A stretch of 64,000 nucleotides of DNA from Capsicum annuum. Lineage: Eukaryota; Streptophyta; Magnoliopsida; Solanales; Solanaceae. The notes beneath the pieces are model-generated. The model searched no databases and had not been told where the DNA came from. It was given only the letters and a program-made list of their open reading frames with translations. Shown here in pieces: positions 34,607 to 46,052 of the stretch (the first letter of the stretch is position 1; the number at the start of each line of letters is the position of its first letter). The translations under genes were made by a program, and so were the position numbers. Location of the stretch: contig NC_061122.1 of NCBI RefSeq assembly GCF_002878395.1, positions 76,198,117 to 76,262,116 on the forward strand. Reading direction: 5' to 3'.

Positions 34607-36160
34607 TGATCATGGTCATATTTATATATTCAATCACTAATATTCACCTAGATTTGGACTTGTCCTGAGAGCTATAATGTGCTGTTCTGAGTGTAATTAA
34701 GCTTTAATTGCGTTCTATATCTAATGGACATGATTAACAATTGCAGGACTAAATTTTGATAAAATTAAATACGATTGTATACATTGATGAGGTGTAATAG
34801 TAAAGAGAGCAAACAAAGGCATTGGAAGATGGCTGGGGAAGGCAAACTAAAAGTTCAAACTTCCAATTTATGCGATCACCGTGTAATGTTAGCTGGCCAA
34901 ATAGCATTTGTCGGATTCCAGTGTATTTCCACAATATCACCGCTTCGCAGTGAGGGGACCATTTGCATTTCTCAAAATCCAAAACACTAGCTCAAATTAC
35001 CGCTTTGCAGAGAAGGTGGAATTGCCAGTTTTTGAAGTTTGCAGCTCAGTACGTCACGGTGGCAAAGGAATTTGCATTTATAAAAAATTAGTAGCTCACC
35101 ACAATTGCACTGCATTGCGGTGAGGATCCAAATTGCAATTTTCACAAAATAGTAACCTTCTGTGATTGCACAGATTTAATGCAAAGTATGGCATTGGACA
35201 ACACAGCGCGTCGTGCTGCCTGACAAAATTGGGATTATTTTGTCTCAGCTATAAAAGGAATAATTCATTACAATTAAAAAAACTTTGGAAAGCCTGGCAA
35301 CGGCAGAAAAACAACAAATCTCTCTCTTAGGGTTCTTAGCATTTCTTTTGAACTTCTTTTCTTCAATTTTAATTTTTGGTATGGTTAATTACTTATTTTG
35401 GATGTTAAATTCAATCATAAGTGGCTAAACACCCTTGTTCTAAGGTTGAAGCCAAGAACATAAGTACAATTTAATTTTCTTTTTCATAGTTTCTTTTTGG
35501 ATTATCATCTGGGTTGTTCTTAATTTCTTCAGCTTACTATTTTGATGAGTGACCATCATTAGAATACATTTATATTTCTATGTGAATTCGGAAGGAGAAT
35601 CATAGGATAGAATCAGGAAATTAAGAAGCAAAGTTCTTATCCTTTTATGAAATAAGGGGTTTGAATTAGCATTTAGGATAGGGATATACCTAGAAGCCTT
35701 GTTTGGTTCGATTGCATGAAGATATCTTTATGCATTTAGATGAATTGTTGTGTCTCTTCAAGCCAAAGTTGTTTCAATATTCAAGTTAGGAGTTTTTAGG
35801 TTGGGATATCAAGATCGTATCTTAAACTTTGCGAATGAACAACCCGATAACCAAGTGGACTGCGATAAGAATAGAGATTTGTAGGATTGTTGGATGTGCC
35901 TTAACCATGTAATTCTTATCATTACTGTTTACAACTTTTTCTTGCTTTGCTATTGTCATAAATTGTTATTTCTTATTTCCTTGTATTTTTGTTCAAAAAC
36001 CGCAAAACCATCTTAATACTTTACAACACTTAATACCTTCTTCTCTTAAACTAAATTTTGGTAAAATTGCTACTGCATAGTCCTCGTGGGTACGATATCC
36101 GACTGTCTAAGTCACTATATTAATTGGACGATTACATAAACTTGTGTGTGCGATTGACCA
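34607..36160 (+). repeat. 3' LTR of element C
   Basis: About 1.55 kb, TGATCATGG...GATTGACCA. The 3' part carries CTCGTGGGTACGATATCCGAC near 36084, the typical end of Tat/Athila LTRs. Diverged CGCTTCGCAGTG-like words recur at 34941-35120 in the U3 part. The right edge is uncertain by a few bases. Confidence 0.75.
35250..35256 (+). promoter_or_regulatory. TATA box in LTR of element C
   Basis: TATAAAA with GC-richer flanks, followed 70 bases on by CTTAGGGTT, an inverted telo-box word (35327-35334). A convincing core promoter layout. Confidence 0.6.
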
Positions 36161-36167
36161 GAACAAC

Positions 36168-37141
36168 CATTTATGGAATGCAATAGAATAACTAAGTTAG
36201 TCAAATAAAGTGAAAATTACATAATTCAAAGACATTTACAAAAGTGGGTTGAGGGAATACAATTGTTCAAAACTAATTTACAAATTCAAAACATCAATTA
36301 GGGGATTATCTCGACCCCCATTCCAATTCCCACACCTATTCACCCCATTAGTTCAAAAACATTCAATTCAAAGTATGAACATCTCATGAAAACTGTGGGA
36401 AAACGATTCAAGGATCAACCATTCCAAAATCTTCAACCCAAGTCAAAACCCACATTCAAATCCATACAATTAAACTATTTTAAACATATTATTTTAACAA
36501 AATAAGATTAGGGAAGAGTAACATTCCTGAAAGGATTACAATTTTGGAGGGAATTTTCCCTTGGAAGCTCTAGACAATCAACCTTAAGAAAACCCTAATT
36601 CTCTTTCCTGAGAGAATTTATGATAAGAGATAAGTTATTTTGGTGTGTTATAAATAGGAATGGGGTTCCAATAAGGTCACAAAGTCATGGGTCATATTTG
36701 GGGAAAAGGGAAAAATGTCCAAAGTGTCGTTAATGAAATACTAAAAAATTATCACCGTTTTTACAGGAGACCTTATGACTCATTAGGTCACCTTAGGACT
36801 CATGAACTTTAATAGTAGTCTAGAAAGCATCAATGGGCATCCACACTGATCTAGATATGAGTCGTACCATACGACTCATACTCGGATATTATGACATATT
36901 TGGTCAAATCGTAGGCCAGAGGGAATATTTAGGCGTCACACTAGTTTGGTTATGGATGGGATATACGACTCGTTGGGATCCAATCATAATCATAACATAA
37001 AATTGTAAAATCCACACTTGTCAGGCTACGATTAGGGTCCTATGACCCATAATAACATCCTACGACTCATAGGAGAGTCATTATTTGCCAGTAAGCTCAT
37101 AGGCCAAGAATTTTTCTAGGACTAAAATCTGAGGTGTTTTA
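36168..37141 (-). repeat. 5' LTR of element B, outer part
   Basis: On the minus strand it begins near AAAACACCTCAGATTTTAG, matching the start of LTR P (TGCAACACCTCATATTTTAG, 51119). It continues through GAGTCGTA-type repeats and CCCTCAACCCACTT, all collinear with P (CTCAACCCACTT near 52093). It supplies exactly the LTR half missing at 9480. ACAAC at 36163-36167 matches ACAAC at 9489-9493 and may be a target duplication, though not at a clean CA end. Confidence 0.7.
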
Positions 37142-39114
37142 GGTCCCCACACTATTTCTAAATGAAAGGCGCTACCGATTTAGAAGACTAGATCAAGTGA
37201 CATATTTTCCGCTATAAAGGAGGGTGGCCAGGCAGAAAAGTCACTTAAGAGACCTTATGCCTCTTTGGCGGCGATCGCTTAAGCAAAAATCACAGGGGCA
37301 TTTATTTTAGCCCTCATCCAATTTTCTCCCATTTTATCCAAGTACCAAGAGTATTAAAACCTTAGAGTTCTTAGGAAATTAGGAGATTAATTCTAAGGTG
37401 ATAGTAGGGTGCTGGTGAGCTTGGAAAATTTATTTTCTGATTTTAATCCTTGTATGTTTTCGTCTAATTCTTGATTTAATTCTATAATTTAGTCATAAAT
37501 CCCTATCTTCTATATGGCTCAATTAAGTTTTGTTTGATCTTAGAATTTACTTATTCTTGAAGGTAAATGATCCTTGAGCATAGTGGGACGTATTGATGAT
37601 TCCAAAATTATGATTTCATAAGTAGGCTTCACATGGGATTTTATCTCAATTTTTGACCCAAAGCATTAAAATGCAATATGGGTATCATTATTCTCGTATT
37701 AATGTGTAGATTAGTATTTTGATAGCGTGGCATCATGCAAAGACTTTTTGAAAGGGGAAATATCAATTTTAACAGACTTTATTGAGCATTTTTGGCGTCC
37801 AGGTAGAATAGGTTTACTCTCCTATTACATTGAGCTTTATTATGGTATAGGTATGAAATTATGCAAGCTTTAGGTTCAGAATTATTACTTGATCACATTG
37901 TTATAAAAATTTACATTATTTAGCGGGTTAGTGAGCTATATTTAGGTGGATATGACCCAATTAAGTATTCCTTAGGTTGATTTGCTATCTTTGGAGTTAA
38001 TAGACTTATGTATCACTTTGTAGTAGGATTTTTGAACCTTAGTATAACTCAGGGTAACAATTTCCTTAAAATGGACTTTTGGGGTTACAAGTGGTCCCCT
38101 CTAGATAACTTTAGCTCAAGATTACTATTATATCCTTGTAGAATCAATAGGTCTTGTTCCATCATCCTATCTATATTCTTAAGCCTTAAAAGAATTTAGA
38201 CATATTTTGATTATTCTAGGCTTGTACTTGGGTTTTATTAAGACCAATTTGAGTTCAACATCTATGACAATATTACTTTCGATTTGAGTTTGGGGTTAAT
38301 GCTACTAATTTTGGTTCAAGCTTTGTATATGAGATACTATTTGTAGTTCAAGTCTGGCATTAAGTGATACTTATGATGGTTATGAAATCGATTCCAATCA
38401 ATATTTGTAATATGGAAAGATCTTTGGTTACAGTTTTAAGGTTCAAATATTTTATGGTATTACCAGTGGTATTTCCTTCTTGATTGTATCCATCAGGCTT
38501 ATGGGATCTCCATTGGGTTATTTATGTTTATTTGGGCCTTCTATGCTTATGTGGTCTCTGTTAGGTTATAGTCAATCTTGTTCTCTTTGATATTATTTAC
38601 TCAGTTATTTACTTTTAGTATATGGAGCATGATTCCAGGATTGCCATTTTCCTAGACTTTAATTTATTATCTCTCATCTTATTGTACTTATATTATGATT
38701 TAGCTTAGTTGGATGATGATGCCTACTAAGTACCCGTTGACATGTATTAGTATTGGTCGAATATAAGATGAGCTTTCAAAGGTGAAGCTAACTTTCTCTT
38801 TTTCTTTTATTTCGAATGGTCTTTCTATTTTAGACTATTGTATATTCAATACTTATAGTACTTTTATTCTTTTGATTCAAGTTATTACATTGTCCTTACT
38901 AAGTCATGGGATATTTTACTCTTTCTCCTTGTTATCTCTAGGTATGCTATTGTTCATACATTTTATTCCTTGTGATCTAGTAGTTGTGTAATTTCAGTAT
39001 CTATTCAAGTTTCCACCAATTAGTCCATTCCTTTGCATTTCGGGCTACAGTTTGGCTTACTTATAGGCGGGTTAAAGTAGGTGTCATCATGACTTGTGAA
39101 ATTGAGTCATGACA
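37142..39114 (+). repeat. LTR J, left-truncated
   Basis: Ends GAGTCATGACA, the B/P/Q-type terminus. Its start (about 37150-37300) resembles the inverse of 49230-49075 in K, including a GCGATCGCTT motif, and K continues further. J is therefore truncated at the point where B's LTR begins, consistent with B having inserted into it. No primer site follows. It has no coding content. Confidence 0.55.
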
Positions 39115-39370
39115 AATAAATACAGTTGTGCCTTATTCTCACCCTAAAGTCAGTTCAAGGTAATATTTTCCTCCCTATTACTATTATTAGTCTCATGTAC
39201 CTTGGTAACTCCCATGTCATAGGATGTATTCATGAGTCTAGTTCAGTCCATGTTTTAGTAAAGAATAATTTATCATATTAGTATTCAGCTCCAACCAACT
39301 TAGCGTTGAAATTTTAGCTCTTTTCCTATACTCTCAAATTAGTAGTGTTCATTTAGGGATGAATGACCCC
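39115..39370 (+). other. 3' interior fragment of element L
   Basis: About 255 bases with no coding frame, ending in TTTAGGGATGAATGACC before the purine tract. It corresponds to the 3' untranslated part seen in G and D. Confidence 0.55.
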
Positions 39371-39382
39371 AAGAGGAAGATA
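39371..39382 (+). other. Polypurine tract of element L
   Basis: AAGAGGAAGATA one base before the LTR's TG. Confidence 0.75.
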
Positions 39383-39383
39383 T

Positions 39384-42068
39384 TGTAACACCACTAAAAT
39401 ATGAGCTACAATTAGAACCTTGATTCAAGTACTTGTAGAACTAAAATTCATGTTTTGATAATATGGGAAGTGAATTATATGTGTATTTAGGCAACAAATA
39501 ACTCTTATCTCATAGCAAAGATGACACTTTTTGTACCGATTGATTTATTATGAGGAATCTTGCTATTGTCAACTGCAAATGAGTATAATTCCTAGATTTT
39601 GAAATATTTTTGAGCTCAAGACCCACCCACTGATATGTATATTTGAACAATATTTCCAATGCATCTAGTTTTGTTTTAATCTAATATTGGAGTAAAAAGC
39701 TATGACTATTTTACTGAACCATTATCAAGCTGTCATCGATGGGCCATCGAAAGACCTAATGGGTGATGGGAAGGCTCCACGATCCATGGGATAGATCATG
39801 GGTACTATTGAGGAAAATAAAAAACATGTCCTAGACGACTACCCAGGCCGACCTAGTTCTCATGTGAGTCATCGAGATGGACTCTAACAACTTTACACGT
39901 GATTTTAAAAGGGTTATTTAGTCTTTTCATACTCTTTTAACACCAAAACTATGTCATTTAAACTATTCAAAGGCTGGTTATTAAGTTGAATATTACCATA
40001 ATCCCCTCACTCACTCAAGAACATTTGAGACTTTGAGAGAAAACAAGAAAAGGGGCAATTTCTCTTCTCCAAGGCATATCTAGGGAACATCTTCTTTAAG
40101 CTCTAAGTTAATAGGTTTCACCAAGGATTTCACTCATAGTTATATGGAATTTCATCAATGGTTATCCTTTCACCGTTTGAGTCCTAAAATACATTCAGTT
40201 CCTCAGTTAATTAATGATCTCAAAATTAGGGTTTTCGTTACAACCATTATTCTAATTGTACTTCAGTTCCCCATAACTAGTGAATTATAAGTACATGTTT
40301 CTCCATGATATTCAGTACATTGATAGATCATGTCAATGAACCCTAAGTTTAATGATGTTCAATGATTTTGTGCTTATATTATATAATTTCATATTTCATT
40401 CACATCATAGAAACTGTCATGAATAGTTGCATTCTTTAGAGATGGTGGATTATGAACACCTGATGACCTAGGATCCCATGAATTGTTAAATAAGCACTTA
40501 TTTCTTTATGTTTACATATTTTAGGATACTTTTAGGTAGAGGGTCTTCATTAGTATCAGTTTATCTGTACTTCCAGTGTTACTTATCTGTGGAGCTTTTT
40601 TAGATAAATTATATTCTAGATGGTGTTTTAGATAAATTCACCCTATTAAACTATTATTAGTTACATGAGTAAGGATTCAGGGTTCATGTCTAGCCTTATA
40701 TGTTTCTTCAAAAACTCAGTCCTTATATGTTTCGTTTTATGCATTTACTCCAGCCATTTTAGATACCCCATGAACTTACAACTCATATTATTTAAAAATA
40801 CATAACAGACACACATATAAATACGTATACATTATCATATCATGACCAGGATCTCTAGCTGATAACAATTAGATACATGACATGTATGAAATCCGGATAT
40901 GTCATCAATGCTTATGAACACTCTTTCTTAAAAGTAAGTTCCCAATTAGTATCATATTTGAAATGCCATCAATGACCGTGGATTAATTTTCTTATAAAAC
41001 AAATTCACTTGTAGTATGGAAGTTAGGTATGGCATCCATGAATATGGACAGGTTGACATCCATAGATGTAATCTTAGGTTGACACTCAGATATGTCATCT
41101 CATCGAGCTATCAATTATGTTTATTTTGTAGTAGTACTTAGTACGAGCATATAAAGAGATGGAGGCTCATCTTCTTGCTATGCTAAGACATTTAGTAGCA
41201 GTCCCTGAGTTGCAGAACTATGTGGCACAATAGGCTTATTTAAACCACATCAAATCAAATCAGCCTTTATACCCCGGTAAGTTATATTGGGCCCTCTTTG
41301 ATGCATTGAATTCCATGTTTAGCTCGCATGGTTATATGTCAATTAATAGTATTTCCCATAGTCTTAGACTATTCATAGTATATTAGTTGTAATCAAAATA
41401 TTCATGCACTCAATATTTATGATTATCTGGATGGTTCTGTATTTCTTAGTACTGAAATATTACTTTTGATTTAAATATGCCATCTTCAACATGTCAATTT
41501 GTATATCTCTTTAGTGCCTCAAGATATCCTTGTATTCAGTTTACTCACCATTTTATTATTCTTATTATTATTATGTTATATGTTTACTTTACTTGGTTGT
41601 TGCAACAATTTACATTCCTCACTTCATGTTCAACATATATATTGTAGTGTGTATCTCGCTTGCTCAGAACATTCAAAGTACTGACTGCATACTTTTCTTT
41701 AAACTATATTTTATTATAATATAGGTTTCAACATTCAGCCTTTAGATTGCACATAGTATGATATTCTACTACATCAACAACAATACTTTGGTGAGTCCTC
41801 ATTATTCGAGGACTAGTTATTAGTATTTCTCATTTATGCCTATTTCAATTTTTCATACAGTTAGAGTTAGTTGGGGGCTTTTCCTAGCAACTTGTCTTAC
41901 TAGATGCTTTCACACATAAAGCTTGATGTTCATCTATGGGTTTTAAATTCATATATTATTATTAGTTATTATAGTATTATTAATGTCATGTCAGGCTCTA
42001 AGTTAGCTTGGGGTCACTTTTTACTTAAGCATTGTATTACGACTAGGGGGTATTCTTGAGTCATTACA
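39384..42068 (+). repeat. 3' LTR of element L
   Basis: 2685 bp, TGTAACACCACT...GAGTCATTACA. Same plan as LTRs G and D: GTGAGTCCTC stem-loop at 41795-41813, GTTAGTTGGGGG at 41869, TTAGCTTGGGGTCAC near the end. The short frames inside are not genes. The element body is lost on the left. Confidence 0.82.
41795..41813 (+). other. Conserved LTR stem-loop (L copy)
   Basis: GTCCTC/GAGGAC stem with a 7-nt loop, the same geometry as at 17035. Confidence 0.6.
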
Positions 42069-42945
42069 TGGTAAGTAAGGGGAGATATTTGTGGATGTAT
42101 GTAGGTCTCTTATGCAGATAGGGTTGTAGGTGGAAATCTATGGTTAGTTAAGAACTGAGTATTGTAAAATATGATTTGGTAGAATTTTATATTTCATAGT
42201 GGTATAACATAGTGATATCTAAGATAAAAAGTACTGAGACAATTTGGGAGCGGATATAGTATAAGAATATTGGGTACCATAAAAATGAGTCGGTAGGGAA
42301 AAAAGTATAGATTAGAATGGTCAATCAAAGGAAAAAGATATACAAAAATGTTAAATAACAGGTAGGTCACAGAGATGCTTAGTTGGGGTGTTGGGGATTT
42401 AATAATTGGGGGTTTAGAACCGGAAATTTACTTGATGTTATGATTTCTCTGTATATATTATTGATGTTATTTTTTTCTAGACCTAGTCAGTCGATGATCT
42501 TAACAACATGTGTGGTCATACTGATGCTACTTACTATACATCCACTCATGGATCTAGCCATGGTGCGGGTTAGTTGGAGTTTCTATAGTAGCGGTGCTGA
42601 TCACTCAATGGAAATTCCTACTATTTCTGTTCTACATGGAAGCTGTGTCATGGATGTACCTTCTCCTTGTCTAGTACTCTTTTAGCGATTTAGGCTAGGT
42701 TTTGGGGAGTCACCTTAGTTATTTTTTGTATTTATTTTATATGTCAAATGTATTATAAAAATTATAGAACAAATTTATTTAATAATTATTTGAATTGTTG
42801 AGTTGTTATAAATATAATAGGCAACATTGATCAAATAAACATTGTAGTAATTTCTGCATTGGGTTAATGGTAGGAAATCTAGGGTCATCTATCTGGGTTA
42901 GGTGTAGGTAGGTGCCCGACACAATTTAGTAGGTTGGATCATGAT
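42069..42945 (+). repeat. LTR of element N, left-truncated
   Basis: Ends GGATCATGATA, a mutated TCATGACA terminus, five bases before a primer site, so this is a 5' LTR. Its left part is missing where L ends. The stretch 42080-42690 recurs at 53860-54372. A 100-codon frame at 42383 is inside this repeat and not supported as a gene. Confidence 0.65.
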
Positions 42946-42950
42946 AAAGA

Positions 42951-42962
42951 TGGTATCAGAGT
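42951..42962 (+). promoter_or_regulatory. Primer binding site of element N
   Basis: TGGTATCAGAGT, 11 of 12 identical to the initiator tRNA-Met site. Confidence 0.8.
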
Positions 42963-43948
42963 CTATATGAGCAGAATCCTATAGATTGGTGTGTTCATGT
43001 CCACATCAAATTTGTAGGAATCTATAAGGTATCAAGGAAGCTATCTTACTTTATTCTTTCCTATTTTTCCATCTCAATGTCGTATCCCTAGGTTATGTCC
43101 AATTGGTATCTAGATGATTCCAAATGGCGTCGCAATCATCATAATTGGAACTAGTTTGTCTCAGTTGGTATCTCTTAACATAGAAGGGTCGAAATCAAAT
43201 ACCCAACAAATAGAAACCAATAAGTAACATAGGAGATGGACTATCATTCTTTTTGTGATATGGTGTTAAGTAGTTGTGGTGAGGCAATGATGTGTTAAAA
43301 TTGTGTTATGTGTATTGTTGTTAATGGTTACCTATGGTAGCTTTCTTTATGATGTTTAAACTCTTGAATATGATTATTTGACAGTGTGAGTGTATGTGCA
43401 TGTGTGATGGTAGTTAAGCAGATCGGTGGTGTAAGAACTGAGTGTAATCCCGAGAGTGTCTTCATTTTTGTAACTTAAGTTATGGCTCATCTCTCTATGA
43501 TTGGGATTTCTACTTGACTTCTACCCAATCCTATACAAACCACCTAGGTTCTTGGCTATTGGTGGAACATTTTTGGGGATAGTGAATTGAGTAAGTAATA
43601 ATGATTGATGAAAGTGTAGTACAGTTTAGTTTAATAAATAGAAATTGTTTGGATTTCATTTGAGAGTAAGAGACATACTAATTCAATTACATTACATATA
43701 AACAATAGGTTATTACACCACTGAGGCTTGCATAAAAAGAGTAAAGTGTAGAAAAGAACCAGAGGCTCTATAAGGAAAACAAAGGCAGAGCTACTAGAGG
43801 ATACTGATGCAACTGTAAGAGTAACCACTCCTGCAACTCCAGGGACACCATTTTATTACGTTATATTGTTTACCCAACCGTTGGAAGAAACCCTATTTTC
43901 AAAATAGTAAAATGATAGAAGTCCATCTAATATGCATTATAAGTAAGG
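42963..43948 (+). other. Interior remnant of element N, no gene recognised
   Basis: About 1 kb after the primer site. I cannot recognise gag in any frame; stops are dense. It is cut by LTR O at about 43949. Confidence 0.45.
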
Positions 43949-45387
43949 TGATTATTATTGAGGGTGATGATGAGTGGTATTTTTACCACTCATTCATGCT
44001 CATTATTCGTTCACAATGCCTTGATTCGAATGGATAAATGAGACAAACTAGGGATTAGATGCACTAATATCCACTCGATGCAGGCAAAAAAACTAAGAAG
44101 GTCAAAAGATATGGATTGGAGCTGAAAATGATAAAGAGAAAGCAAAAAAGAGTGGAGCTGAAGACTTGGATTGCATTAGCCTCAGTTACCGCAACCGTGG
44201 TCCTCTAGCTGCAGTCGCGGTCAATCAAGATGGTCAGAGAAACTGCCACAGAATCTAACCGTAGTCACGTAGGTGCAGTTGCAGTCAAACACATGTGATC
44301 GTGGATCAACGGGAACTGGGCCAAGGGCAAAATTGTAAAATGTCAAATCCCAAATCATATATTAGCAAAAACCCTTTCTTCTTTGGGAATCACTTAGCTC
44401 ATAAGATATTTGAAATTCAAGACTTGAAATCTTAATCTTGGGAAAGTGTGTAATTAATTTTGGAGGCTCAATTTCTTAGTTTCTTGGTGAAGAATATGCT
44501 TTGAATGACCCACATGGTATATTTCTCTTTACTTTCTTCATGAGTATCTAAGTAATTTGGTTTTGGGATTATATTGAACTAGAGTGTAATTATGTTTGGG
44601 TATTGTTGTGTTTGCATGGATTTTAGTTATTAAGTGTGGATTTCACCATTGCTTGAGCTTATGTGTTGGAATTTGATGGGAGAAAACTCCAAATATCCAA
44701 ATGGGTTAGATCGGTGAAAGCTCTAAGCTCTAGAAACCCTTATTCATCCTCGACAAAAGGATTTAGGCAAATATTAGGTAACCTGTAACATCCTCGATAG
44801 AGGGTTATTAGGGGACAAAGAAATGGTGAACAACGAAGTCTATGGTTTACTACCCTTTTCAATCTTAGACATAAGTGTTTAGGGAGTATGAATCATTTCA
44901 AGAGCATCATCGTAGAAATAGGGATGCTTGGTTGAGGTTTTGGGTAGTTACATAAACTCCACACTTGTTAGGTGCTCGAAAGAGCCAATTAGTGAAATCG
45001 TTGGGGTTTTATTGAAAGATTGACCTCAATGATCTTCGACCTAGCCTATCTGGTTATTAACAACTAAATTCCATAATAAACCAACATTACCCTGCATGCT
45101 TTACTTCTAAGGATACGTAATCCCAAGATCTCTCAAAACCATAAAGTTCAAACCTAAGATAACATTTGCCGCCTACTTGTTGAAGTTTATGTGAAAAGTT
45201 TTGAAACAACTCCCCCATTTATTTATACATGTTGTTTTCATTACCATTCCAGGTAACCTCAGAGTAACTTGAGCATCCACAGGTTCAAGTCTATTGCATT
45301 CAATCTTTTAGATTTGACCCCAATTTACATTGGGTTACTTGGCCGACCGCCTCACCCCTCAATCATGGGAGTGAGTTGAGCGTTACA
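43949..45387 (+). mobile_element. O: probable solo LTR of Tat/Athila type
   Basis: Starts TGATTATTATTGAGGG with a 10-bp perfect inverted repeat at 43970-43993, and ends TTGAGCGTTACA. The end contains a TTTGACCCCAATTTACATTGGG stretch near 45314 and GGCCGACCGCCTCACCCCTC, matching the end of H. About 1.44 kb with no coding content. Flanks AAGTAAGG and AAGTGCGG are similar but are not a clean target duplication, so the edges are approximate. Confidence 0.6.
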
Positions 45388-46000
45388 AAGTGCGGGAATA
45401 AAAGTGCATTAAAATCTGAGAAATAAAAAGAAAAGAAAAATTATTCGTTACATCTCCCACCTGAAAGATTTAGCTGGGCATAAAACCCAAGAAAATCCTT
45501 TTTCATACTCCTCATCACCATCTCCTGTTCACAAAGGAAACATCAATTATGCAACCTATCCTCATAACAGTCGCGACATTTGGCATTGGAAAACCTGTGG
45601 TAGGTAGGTTATTGGGCCATAATGATTCCATTAAAGCTAAAACCTAGTTCAGATTAATATCGGAACACCAAAGAAGAGAAGGAAAACTGAAAAATTTTTA
45701 GAAAATGCAAAAATTAGGGAGGGGTTTTATTGCCTTGTACCACAACAATAGTTAATTAACCTTTGTAGTGGTACAACTAAGGTGAAACCTACCACTATTT
45801 TGATACCACTACAGTGGTAGAAGTTACCGCTGAGGCATTTCACTACCTCCTACATATAAACCTTCTCTCCTATAGTAGATTTTTGACTTTTCTTTATAAT
45901 TTTTAAAACTAAGTACAGATTGGGTTAGGTAAAGTGTGTATGAACCTTTTTCAATAAAATATGGGTGTGGAATACCCAAAGTCATCCCCAAACCAAAGGC
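45388..46000. other. Unassigned repeat-like stretch
   Basis: AT-rich with TACCACTACAGTGGTA-type words near 45795-45830, common in U3 regions of these LTRs. No gene seen. Confidence 0.35.
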
Positions 46001-46052
46001 AATCATTAGAGAAGATGACCTTTCATAATCATTAGAGAAGATGACCTTTCAT
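46001..46052. repeat. Exact 26-bp tandem duplication
   Basis: Positions 46001-46026 and 46027-46052 are identical. Perfect identity in an otherwise decayed region suggests a recent slippage event. Confidence 0.95.

Noticed and set aside
9489..36167. ACAAC on both sides of the insert in B's LTR as a target duplication
   Set aside because: On the right it starts two bases after the LTR's CA, and the left end is an interior fragment instead of an LTR start, so the match may be chance.
42383..42685. 100-codon frame starting MGCWGFNNWG
   Set aside because: Lies inside the N-type LTR; the homologous stretch near 54100 does not keep the frame.
43941..45395. Target duplication of solo LTR O (AAGTAAGG / AAGTGCGG)
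   Set aside because: Similar but not identical and not placed exactly at TG and CA, so it is not called.
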